DNA from: Spirochaetaceae bacterium
GTDB lineage: Bacteria > Spirochaetota > Spirochaetia > SZUA-6 > DRHE01
Reading direction: 5' to 3'
Length of the DNA stretch: 36,890 nucleotides
NCBI GenBank assembly: GCA_020353535.1
Contig: CP070696.1
Coordinates: 4,068,453-4,105,342, forward strand
In this document: positions 25,881 to 33,509 of the stretch, one piece after another
Layout: every line of letters begins with the position of its first letter
Numbering within the stretch: position 1 is the stretch's first letter
Position numbers and translations under genes: made by a program
Notes under the pieces: model-generated
What the model saw: the letters and a program-made list of their open reading frames with translations, nothing else
Database searches by the model: none
What the model was told of the DNA's origin: nothing

Positions 25881-27272
25881 ATGAAAAAGGTTGGCAGTCA
25901 AAACAAGGAGACACAGGCAATATTGGATTGCTATTTCAAACGAACTACCAAATCGCGAGAGTTGAATTCAGAAGCCACTAGATCCCTTCCAGGGGGAGAT
26001 ACTCGCCAGTCTGTTTATTTCTATCCCTATCCGACCTATATGGTGCGTGGAGAGGGTTGCTATATATTCGATCAGGACGGGAATCAATATATCGACTATA
26101 TGAACAATTATACCTCTTTGTTTCACGGGCATAACCATAGGAAAATACGCGAAGTTGTGACTAAACAGCTAACGTGTGGGACTGTATTTGGTGCCCCTCA
26201 TAAGAGTCAGTTTGAGTTAGCAGATATTATTTGTGAGCGTGTGCCATCGATCGAAAATATTAGGTTTTGCAATAGTGGTACCGAAGCAACAATGTTAGCA
26301 ATTAGAGCTGCCAGGGCTTACACAGGGAAAGACAAAATTATTAAGATGGAGGGAGGATACCACGGTACTCACGACGTGGCAGAAGCAAGTGTGTCACCCT
26401 CATTAGAGGAGGCGGGAGATGCCGAATCTCCAAATGTTGTCCCCTATAGTCGAGGTATACCAGAAAATACATTCGAAAATGTAGTGATCGTTCCTTTCAA
26501 CAATGTACAAGCAACAAAATCGGCGATCCACGCACATCGGGATGAGCTGGCTGCAATTATCGTTGAACCTGTCATGAACGCAGCTGGAACAATTCCTGCT
26601 ACGAAAGAATATCTCAGGTTCCTACGGGACATTACAAAAAAAGAAGGGATTCTACTAATTTTTGATGAAGTTGCTACGTTACGAATGTCCTTTGGTGGTG
26701 CACAGCAATACTACGAAATAACTCCTGATTTGACAACGCTAGGGAAAATTATTGGCGGCGGACTACCTGTAGGGGCTTTTGGGGGTAGAGAAGATATCAT
26801 GTCTATGTTTTCTCCGAAAGAAGGTACACTTCATCACGCAGGAACGTTCAATGGGCACCCACTAGCCATGGTTGCGGGTATTGTAGCGATGCAGGAGTCA
26901 ACAATAGAAGTATATAAACAAGTAAACGCACTGGGTGATTCGCTTAGAAAAGGAATAAACGACGTTTTTGCAGATATTGGTATTGCAGGATCAACTAGCG
27001 GCATGGGGTCTTTGCTGACAATTCATTACACGACCAACGAGATCAAAGACTACAGAGATTCTAAACGAGCACAGGATGGATCAGGTCAGTTACCAACTTT
27101 CATGCATTTGTGCCTTCTAAATCACGGTATATTCATGGCGTCTCGAGGACAACTTGCCCTGTCTACACCAATGCGCGAGGATGAGATTAGAGGTGCTGTA
27201 AATGCTATACGGGAGGCATGTGTCACGTTGAAACCCTACATTCATCAATTTCTACCTCACTTGATAAAATGA
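25881..27272 (+). CDS. Class III PLP aminotransferase, glutamate-1-semialdehyde aminomutase-like (2)
   Basis: This 463-residue protein has the class III fold. Seen are LPGGDTRQSVYF (36-47), FCNSGTEATM (129-138), EGGYHGTHD (157-165), IFDEVATLR (260-268) and the PLP lysine K289 in TLGKIIGGG. It is a paralogue of the enzyme encoded at 9223-10533: both share the stretch around SPNVVP/KPNAVP, an acidic residue after IF, and similar C-terminal domains. The two may act on successive or mirror-image amino intermediates. It has its own promoter and operator, a good ribosome site (GGAGG) and a terminator about 250 bp downstream. Confidence 0.88.
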   Translation: MKKVGSQNKETQAILDCYFKRTTKSRELNSEATRSLPGGDTRQSVYFYPYPTYMVRGEGCYIFDQDGNQYIDYMNNYTSLFHGHNHRKIREVVTKQLTCGTVFGAPHKSQFELADIICERVPSIENIRFCNSGTEATMLAIRAARAYTGKDKIIKMEGGYHGTHDVAEASVSPSLEEAGDAESPNVVPYSRGIPENTFENVVIVPFNNVQATKSAIHAHRDELAAIIVEPVMNAAGTIPATKEYLRFLRDITKKEGILLIFDEVATLRMSFGGAQQYYEITPDLTTLGKIIGGGLPVGAFGGREDIMSMFSPKEGTLHHAGTFNGHPLAMVAGIVAMQESTIEVYKQVNALGDSLRKGINDVFADIGIAGSTSGMGSLLTIHYTTNEIKDYRDSKRAQDGSGQLPTFMHLCLLNHGIFMASRGQLALSTPMREDEIRGAVNAIREACVTLKPYIHQFLPHLIK

Positions 27273-27431
27273 TACTGCCAATATATGGAATTGCAATGCA
27301 GTTCGATTTTATCTTGACCGAAAATTAAGTCGGACCATTTATCAGACCAATTGAATCACTACCCTACCCCGAGAATCAACAAGACAGGTCGGAAGGCTAC
27401 AAAAACCAGGGTATTTCCGGTTAATACGGGG

Positions 27432-27497
27432 TCTCAGGAAGCTCAAATGCGGCTGTTAACCACTATGTCGGCAGCTCGAGTCTGTCCGGGGGAGCAC
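27432..27497 (+). pseudogene. Degenerate tRNA-Asn-like sequence
   Basis: GCGGCTGTTAACC carries an Asn (GUU) anticodon loop CTGTTAA. It is followed by a variable region, a T arm GGCAG-CTCGAGT-CTGTC (27470-27486) and CGGGGGAG, a normal 3' acceptor strand with the G discriminator. The D arm is cut to AGCTCAAA, about 10 bases are missing, the 5' acceptor strand does not pair, and the anticodon stem has mismatches. It is therefore non-functional, probably a 3' tRNA fragment left at an integration junction. Confidence 0.45.
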
Positions 27498-27524
27498 AAA
27501 TCCTTAATTTATAAGGATTTATTT

Positions 27525-27555
27525 AAGGCACTCTTCAGAGGGTGCCTTATTTTTT
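27525..27555 (+). terminator. Rho-independent terminator
   Basis: AAGGCACTC (27525-27533) pairs with GGGTGCCTT (27540-27548), with one G-T pair, and is followed by ATTTTTTG. It ends rightward transcription from the second aminotransferase gene and the tRNA-like sequence. A smaller TCCTT/AAGGA hairpin lies just before it at 27501-27517. The terminator overlaps the 3' end of the leftward terminase remnant. Confidence 0.8.
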
Positions 27556-28442
27556 GCCTTGACGGTGAACACTCTAGGCTTGCGCAGGACCCGCCTCTGT
27601 CGTTCAAAGTACAGTACTCCGTAGCCTACGGCATCGGCACCGTGGGGGGACCAGCTATACTCCGGGTTCTCTTTGTTCTCTCCTTCGGCAGAGCGCATAC
27701 ATGTGGATATTAGTATAGCGGCGATCAAAGCGACCATCTGCCTGAAAACCATATCGACCTGCGTGGAGGAACTGCTGACGAACCGAGTACTTGCTGTTGA
27801 TCGTCCTCTGAACCGCATCTGGGCCTGCAACTTGCACCAGCGTTTTAATTGATACTTGGAAGCGCTCTGGAGGAATCGTTCGTACATCTTCACCTTGTCC
27901 ACGTACATCTGATTGAGCTCAGGTGAGCGTACAACACAAAGAAGATCGATATAGAAGCGAATATCTTCATCCGGAACATGAACGGCGTGGTTGAACTTTC
28001 TGTAGATGCGTCCGCTCACTCTGTATTCGCAATCGATGTCCAACTCCTGGGCAATCTGGGTACTTGTCATATCCCGACACTGCTGCTCGTACCATGGACT
28101 CGTCCACTTTCAGTCTGCTTTTTTTCGCAAACCTTGGGATTTTTCAGGGTGGGCGGACCAATGGAGTGTGACGATTTTTACTGTACTCTCTTGATCGAAT
28201 CGGAGACGGGCAAACAGGTTTCCCCTACCCCGGGGAGTAGAGTTGTACACTCGACTGTGACATGCCTGATGGAACGCCATAATCACACGCCCGCTTTTCT
28301 CTGACGCAGCAGCCTCATCCCAAATACCGATCTTGTAGGTTCCTCCCCTCCCTGCATCCGGATGGGCATTTTCTCCGACCAAATAGTCGCCTGAAAGGAG
28401 GTTGCGGATGTAGCGGAATTTAAAGGCAAGATCGGCTTTCAA

Positions 28443-28488
28443 TGGTCGCAGTAGGGGTGTCGGGTGGCCGGCATCCCTACTGCGACCA
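28443..28488. repeat. Perfect 14-bp inverted repeat with 18-base loop
   Basis: TGGTCGCAGTAGGG (28443-28456) and CCCTACTGCGACCA (28475-28488) are exact reverse complements. It lies inside the N-terminal part of the terminase remnant, where homologues should continue with ATPase sequence, so it may mark an insertion or deletion point or be a REP-like repeat. Confidence 0.75.
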
Positions 28489-28661
28489 GTGATCTTCCGT
28501 GACATGTGGCTCCCTCCGGATGTACGCAACAGTATGTCGCCTATCAGGGCACATCAGGAGAAGCTCTAATTATGGCCAAAGGGAGTCACCAAAAGTGACG
28601 CTGCGGGATCACTTACCCTGATGGATTACATGTGCGTTTAAAAGAATAAGCTACGACAAGA

Positions 28662-29768
28662 TCACCGTTGCTGAATCGCCTTGTGGAGTGCAAGCAGGAA
28701 ATCACGATTGTCCGCCTGAACATAGTGAAGTCTGCCTCCCATACGGCTGAAGGTTTTCATGAAGCGCACGTAGTAGGCCGGATTATCCGCCGGCGGCTCT
28801 CCATCTTTCTGCCAGTTCCAATTTGATCCGGCCAGATCGACCACATAAATCGAAAAATCATCGATTTTTCGGCCTTCCTGAATCGCCAGATTCCGGGCCA
28901 TGGACAGGGACTTCTCGAATATCATCGGGGACATCACCGCTGATCCCAGTGAGATGTACACACCTCCCTCCAGGTCCGCGATGGCTTTGGCAAAAATGAG
29001 AAAATCCCGTTCTGCGGTGCGGCCGACCGCGGCTCCCCGATTCAGTGGATGGGTATAGATGATGTCGTGACCGAACATGGGGTGACCGGTGAAGGGAACC
29101 TTGAGGCGGAAGGCCGCAGCCTGCAAGCCGAACTTCTTATAAGGGTGCTTGATCTGAAGGAATCCCGTCGAAAGCTTGAAGTGATCGACAGCCCAAAGCA
29201 AATCCGCGGCCGCAGCTGTCCGCTCGGGATCCACGGCAACCTGTCCTATGATGCGAATAAGCTCGGCCTTGGATGGAATAGTCATTCCGTCGTTATGGAC
29301 CAGAGAGCCAATAGATTCCCCGTAGCCCAGACCTTCGTAGGCCCCGACCAAGAGCGCCAGATTCAAATACTTACCCGTTTCCTCCCATATTCCGAAACGT
29401 CCCGATCCAACGTTTTCGCGGACATCTTCAGAGCTTGAACCGGCATAGGCAAATTCCCAATCGTGAATGATCCCGGCTCCGTTGGTGGCAAGGTGACTAA
29501 CCCAACCCGTTTCTATCAATTGAATCAGGACTGGAGACAAGCCATTTTTTATTGTATGTGCGCCGAAGGCCACAACCACAGGACAATTCTTCGATCGAGC
29601 CTCTCGAATTGCTCTGCCGGCTTCGTGAATCACGGTTTGGTTCTCGGCATTCAAAGAAGCGGGGGAATCCGATGGTAATACCCGGTGTTCCTCGATGAAC
29701 ACGCGGTTTTGTCGCTCATGTAATGGATAAAAATGAATTTTGTTGCGGTCAAATTTAGGAAACGGCAT
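28662..29768 (-). CDS. Deoxyhypusine-synthase-like Rossmann protein of unknown function
   Basis: The 368-residue protein contains VVVAFGAHTIKNGLSPVLIQ, LIETGWVSHLATNGAGIIHD, VPFTGHPMFGHDIIYTHP and GGVYISLGSAVMSP. Their order and spacing resemble deoxyhypusine synthase (its SNLISSG, TTAGG, NAD-binding and GGGV regions), but true eIF5A modification is not expected in this bacterial setting, and I cannot point to the catalytic lysine. It is the last gene of the leftward sugar-phosphate operon, overlapping the kinase-phosphatase gene by 14 bp, so it may act on a sugar phosphate or NAD-linked step. A hairpin GTCAC/GTGAC lies downstream near 28590. Confidence 0.6.
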   Translation of the reverse strand: MPFPKFDRNKIHFYPLHERQNRVFIEEHRVLPSDSPASLNAENQTVIHEAGRAIREARSKNCPVVVAFGAHTIKNGLSPVLIQLIETGWVSHLATNGAGIIHDWEFAYAGSSSEDVRENVGSGRFGIWEETGKYLNLALLVGAYEGLGYGESIGSLVHNDGMTIPSKAELIRIIGQVAVDPERTAAAADLLWAVDHFKLSTGFLQIKHPYKKFGLQAAAFRLKVPFTGHPMFGHDIIYTHPLNRGAAVGRTAERDFLIFAKAIADLEGGVYISLGSAVMSPMIFEKSLSMARNLAIQEGRKIDDFSIYVVDLAGSNWNWQKDGEPPADNPAYYVRFMKTFSRMGGRLHYVQADNRDFLLALHKAIQQR

Positions 29769-31668
29769 TGATCAGGTACTCTATGAGCTTTTTGCCCTGG
29801 GAGAAGTCGGGAACAATCAGATCCGCTCCAGCCTGGATGAGCCGGCTGCGCTTCACCGGATCCAGTCCATATCGGCGTACTTCGTCACTTGCCACGCCAA
29901 CGGCTATACCGTTTCGCTTGCGTGTTTCCTGTATTTCCACAGGTCCGTCCCCAAAGGTTACCACTTGTTCGCCCTCTCCCAACTCGATATCAGCAAGAAT
30001 ACTTTCCAGGACCTTCCTCTTCGGTTCATGCTTTATGTCTCCTACGGCTCCATAGATCCTGCCCTCAAACATCTCGGCATAACCCAGGATTTGCGCCTCC
30101 CGAACCACATCATTCTGATCCGTGCCACTGGCCAGGTATAAACGAACACCCCGATGGTGGAGATCCTGTAGGAAGGCAATGCCACCCTTCAAGGTGAAGT
30201 CCGCTGTTCCGAGCTCACCTGTACAGATCTTGTCGATGCGCTTGTTTACACGTTCGAGCAGTTGTTGATTGTAGATCTTCTTATAACCATGCTCATCGAG
30301 GATTTTCTCTTCCGGCACATAACCTAACTCTCGCACCATTTCCACCAGGCCCAACATTTGCACCAGAGTCTGAATCCCTGTGGTTCTTTCTATATAGTTA
30401 CGCACATGGCCTCGGATACTCAGAAAGATCGATTCTTCGACATCCTGAAAATGGTCCCCCAGGATAGAACGAATCATCATCGGCTCCATCACCTCCTCCC
30501 ATCCTTGACGGAGCGTTGAAACCGTTCCATCGTTGTCGAAGATGGCGTGGGTGATTCTGTGTTCACGGGGAATTTCATTTACAAACTCGATTTCAGTGTC
30601 CCGATAGAATTGAGCTTTGTGAGGGGCAGCGGCCAATTCGGGATGAAACTTGTAGTTGGCTTCCCCTGCGAGTGAAAGTATCTCTTCCGGAGTAGCTGTG
30701 CCCGTGATGAACAGCTTCTGCACCGTCACTCCAGCCACCAGGTTGGCAAACTCCGCTGAATCGCGGAGATTCTTCGTCACCGCCAAAGCGGCCGCGGCAC
30801 CGGCCAGGAAACTGTCCCCCGCTCCTACGCTGTCGGTGCGGGAGCGAAGAAGCAGGCCGGGAACTTCATAGCAGTCAGCGGATTCAAAAACCAGGCAGCC
30901 CCGGTCGCCCCGTGTCATAAAGAGGGGCTTCCTCCATCGTCGATACAGCTTCGTACCGTACTCGCAGGCTTTTTCGAGTGATATTTCCTCCTCGTAGTCA
31001 TACTTCTTTCCGCACAGATTTGCGGCCTCAACTTCGTTTATTTTGCGAATACAGGATTTGAACTCGTTACTGAAGCTGCGGCTGTCCACAATAGAGAGCA
31101 TGTCGGAGTACTTCTCGAGTAGGCCGATCAGTTGCTTGCGAAAAGAATCAGAGTGGATCCCCCGGAATACCTGCTGGTTGACGATGATGAAGTCCAGCTC
31201 CGGGATCCATCGCTCCAAGTTTGCCAGCAGCTTATCGGCTGTTGGTGCCTGTAGACTGTTGAAGTTGCCGAAATCCAGGCGGGGTTGTTCCTCTTCACCG
31301 ATCAGAACTTTGGTGAATACATGAGTATCCCAATTTCGTTCTTGAACCAGCAACTCAGAGTGGAGGATTCCCGCCTCATCCATGATACGGCGCATTTGCG
31401 ATCCGAAGGGATCATTTCCTATCACGCCAAAAGTCCGGATTGTACCGACGCCCATGGCGCGGAGGTTCGCCGCGACGTTACCCGCCCCTCCCAGAGAGTA
31501 TCGCTGTTCTTTTACCGGTTGTGTGGATAAACCTGTCTCCACAGAAATCTCGGACGCCGACATATCCACGACTAAGTAAGTGTCCAGACAGAAGTCACCG
31601 ATGATCCCAAGGTGAAGCTCAGGGAAAGCTCTCAGGATAGTCTCGATGGTGGAAAGGGATAATGCCAC
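29755..31668 (-). CDS. PfkB-type sugar kinase fused to a HAD phosphatase
   Basis: The start is set at GTG 31668, with AGGAG 7 bases upstream and just past the SIS gene stop; the open frame reaches 31722. The 637-residue protein has two domains. Residues about 15-335 are a ribokinase-family kinase resembling domain I of HldE/RfaE: GDFCLDTYL (24-32), LGGAGNVAANL (59-69) and the catalytic GAGD (282-285). Residues about 370-637 are a capped HAD hydrolase: FDNDGT (377-382, D378 and D380), SGT (514-516), K550/K552 and GDGPVEI (573-579). Kinase and phosphatase in one chain suggests phosphorylation at one carbon and dephosphorylation at another. The nucleotidyltransferase domain of HldE is absent. 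Confidence 0.85.
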   Translation of the reverse strand: MALSLSTIETILRAFPELHLGIIGDFCLDTYLVVDMSASEISVETGLSTQPVKEQRYSLGGAGNVAANLRAMGVGTIRTFGVIGNDPFGSQMRRIMDEAGILHSELLVQERNWDTHVFTKVLIGEEEQPRLDFGNFNSLQAPTADKLLANLERWIPELDFIIVNQQVFRGIHSDSFRKQLIGLLEKYSDMLSIVDSRSFSNEFKSCIRKINEVEAANLCGKKYDYEEEISLEKACEYGTKLYRRWRKPLFMTRGDRGCLVFESADCYEVPGLLLRSRTDSVGAGDSFLAGAAAALAVTKNLRDSAEFANLVAGVTVQKLFITGTATPEEILSLAGEANYKFHPELAAAPHKAQFYRDTEIEFVNEIPREHRITHAIFDNDGTVSTLRQGWEEVMEPMMIRSILGDHFQDVEESIFLSIRGHVRNYIERTTGIQTLVQMLGLVEMVRELGYVPEEKILDEHGYKKIYNQQLLERVNKRIDKICTGELGTADFTLKGGIAFLQDLHHRGVRLYLASGTDQNDVVREAQILGYAEMFEGRIYGAVGDIKHEPKRKVLESILADIELGEGEQVVTFGDGPVEIQETRKRNGIAVGVASDEVRRYGLDPVKRSRLIQAGADLIVPDFSQGKKLIEYLINAVS

Positions 31669-31678
31669 CCAGCATCTC

Positions 31679-32323
31679 CTATTCGCTGAAGAACTCTGTC
31701 TCCAAGGCGGCGCATAAGGCATGGTAGATGGCCATGTGATACTCCTGGATCCTCGCGGTGTCGTTCCCGGGAACGCTGATAGAGATCTCGGCGAGCTCTT
31801 TCAAAGTACCTCTCTCCCCTGTCAGAGCGACCGTCCTTATATCCAGTACCCGAGCCACTTTCACGGCATTGATCACATTCTTGGCATTGCCGGAGGTGCT
31901 GATGGCGAGCAGCGCATCCCCGGCCTTTCCATAGCCGTACACCTGTTGGGCAAATACCATGTCCGCGGATAGATCATTAGCAATGGCTGTGGAGAGGGAG
32001 ATATGGCTAACCAGGGATACAGCCGGGAAGGCTCCCTGCAACAATTCCGCGATCTCCTTTCCCTCCGGACCGTAGACTTGATCGAATTTCCCGACAAGGG
32101 CGCCCGGAATGGAACGTGTTCTTCGAAATCCTTTCATCAACTCCCCGACTATGTGTTCGCAATCGGCAGCGCTGCCCCCATTGCCACAGATCATCAGTTT
32201 ATGACCTGATTGAAAAGTCTCACATAAAGCACCGAACGCGGCGGATAGGGTTGGCTGACACTGCAGCAGCTCAGGCCTGTGTTCATACAGTGCGGAAAAC
32301 GGGGTTTTGTTTCCATCATTCAT
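31679..32323 (-). CDS. SIS-domain phosphoheptose-isomerase-like protein
   Basis: This 214-residue protein has the GmhA-type SIS fold. GNGGSAAD (47-54), H57 and E61, STSGNAKN (142-149) and RIQEYHMAIYHALC (191-204, H196) align with the sugar-phosphate loop and catalytic residues of GmhA. A segment at about 66-105 (RRTRSIPGALVGKF and GAFPAVSLVSHISLSTAIAND) is longer than in E. coli GmhA and marks a separate branch. GmhA converts sedoheptulose 7-phosphate to D-glycero-D-manno-heptose 7-phosphate, the substrate class expected for the next enzyme. The gene precedes the kinase-phosphatase gene by 10 bp and follows a 99-aa unknown gene. Confidence 0.85.
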   Translation of the reverse strand: MNDGNKTPFSALYEHRPELLQCQPTLSAAFGALCETFQSGHKLMICGNGGSAADCEHIVGELMKGFRRTRSIPGALVGKFDQVYGPEGKEIAELLQGAFPAVSLVSHISLSTAIANDLSADMVFAQQVYGYGKAGDALLAISTSGNAKNVINAVKVARVLDIRTVALTGERGTLKELAEISISVPGNDTARIQEYHMAIYHALCAALETEFFSE

Positions 32324-32372
32324 GCGTTTTCTCCCTGTTCCTGTCAGTTATAGCAAAGGTTGTGTATGGGAT

Positions 32373-32672
32373 TCAATCGGCGCTGTCAGTGAGACCTATC
32401 GGTATGTGGTGAACTGAAGCCGGATTTTTCAGCAGCAGCTCTTGCACCAACTCGGCGGCGGCTTCGAAGTTATTGTACAGTGAAGAGTCGGGATCGAGTA
32501 CAAAACAATAAAGGGCATCGGCGACCGCAAATCTTACTGATCTGTATTTTGCGACCATCATTTCCACATAGCGTGCATCTGTAAATCCACAGGCTATGGA
32601 ACTGATTGGCCCCATACTGATCTGGTCACGGATCATGTGTGCAATCTTGTGTCTTCTGAAGAAATGCCACAT
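32373..32672 (-). CDS. Small protein of unknown function heading the sugar-phosphate operon
   Basis: The 99-residue frame has a clear ribosome site (GGAGG, 7 bases before ATG) and lies 49 bp upstream of the SIS gene on the same strand. I do not recognise it. It begins MWHFFRRHKIAHMIRDQIS, has a middle that could form a small alpha/beta fold (SVRFAVADALYCFVLDPDSS) and a helix EAAAELVQELLLKNP. No signal peptide or membrane segment is evident. Confidence 0.6.
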   Translation of the reverse strand: MWHFFRRHKIAHMIRDQISMGPISSIACGFTDARYVEMMVAKYRSVRFAVADALYCFVLDPDSSLYNNFEAAAELVQELLLKNPASVHHIPIGLTDSAD

Positions 32673-32764
32673 TTGTAAACCTCCGGGAGTGTTGACGAGG
32701 CTTTATTGTCCTTTGCTCCTTGGTTCCGTCAGCTCAAATAGGGAAGACTGGAGTGCGCAAAGCG

Positions 32765-32780
32765 TATATCATATGATATA
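32765..32780. promoter_or_regulatory. 16-bp perfect palindrome in the divergent promoter region
   Basis: TATATCATATGATATA is its own reverse complement. It lies between the leftward sugar-phosphate operon (start 32672) and the rightward rraA-fragment gene (32819), and differs from the ATAGTCGACTAT operator, so a different regulator is likely. On the minus strand TTGAGT lies just upstream of it and TATACG overlaps its far end, with 16 bases between, a possible promoter. Confidence 0.6.
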
Positions 32781-32818
32781 AATTACTCAACTAGAGCTAG
32801 CCGTTATTATAACTCAGA

Positions 32819-33485
32819 ATGAAAACGATCTTTGTTAAGAAGACGTCCACTACCCTCCTCTCTCACTCGGAATTTCTTCAGCTAAAACGCTGGAATACAC
32901 CCTTGGTGTATAATGGTTGGGAAGCGATTACTAAGCACGATCGCCTGACCTGTTGGAATCTCGAGGAAACCCGGGATTTCATGCCCCTGATGGGTTCAAT
33001 GGTGGGATACGCCGTCACCGTCATGATCGAACTGAGCAACCCAGGCCATCCGAAGAACAATCCCATTGCCTGGAAGGAGTACCGCACATATGTGGCGTCC
33101 GTGGCAGGGCTGAAAATCGTGGTGATTCAAGACCTGGATAAACCGAAAGTAATCGGATCTTTCTGGGGGGAAGTGAGCGGTAACGTACAACGAGCCCTGG
33201 GTTGTGTCGGCACCATCGTAGACGGGGCTATTAGGGATGTAGATGAGATGTGCAACGCCGGGTTCAAGGAGCTAGCGCGTCGGCTTGATCCACTTCCTGG
33301 AAACGTGGATGGACGCCAGCTTCGGTACCACGCCCCTGGCCATGCAGCAGGCCATCCGCCTGATGGAGCGCGGCTTGATCGATCCGGAATCGACGATCTC
33401 CCATCACTTTCCCCTGAGCGATATACAGAGGGCGATCGAGATCATGGGCTTGCCGGAGCGCAACAAGGTCGTTATTAATCCGTAG
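32819..33485 (+). pseudogene. Chimera: RraA-family fragment joined out of frame to an alcohol dehydrogenase tail
   Basis: From ATG 32819 about 150 residues read as an RraA/HMG-aldolase-type protein: MGSMVGYAVTVMIELSNPG, VVIQDLDKP, and the hallmark GTIVDGAIRDVDEMCNAGFK. At about 33270 the homology stops, and the frame runs on as Arg/Gly-rich nonsense to 33478. In another frame, from about 33276 to the stop at 33485, the DNA encodes the end of a medium-chain alcohol dehydrogenase (IHFLETWMDASFGTTPLAMQ, then GLIDPESTISHHFPLSDIQ and ERNKVVINP). The simplest reading is a deletion that fused two neighbouring genes. The tail differs from the intact dehydrogenase at 35052. The RraA part lacks its C-terminus and is probably inactive. 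Confidence 0.75.
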
Positions 33486-33509
33486 GGGGGAGGTGAAATA
33501 CCGGGGACC

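Larger units (their letters stand above)
27519..28505 (-). pseudogene. Broken phage terminase large-subunit gene
   Basis: One leftward frame runs from ATG 28505 (ribosome site GGAGGGAG) to 27519 with a single in-frame TGA at 28112-28110. Before it, LVGENAHPDAGRGGTYKIG and WDEAAASE look like the Walker B part of a terminase ATPase, and YNSTPRGRGN like motif III. After the TGA, SPWYEQQCRDMTSTQIAQEL and DIDCEYRVSGRIYRKF match the region entering the nuclease domain. Walker A and most of the nuclease domain are missing, and the last 80 residues are unlike terminase and hold a hydrophobic stretch (MVALIAAILIS). It is prophage debris. Confidence 0.7.
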
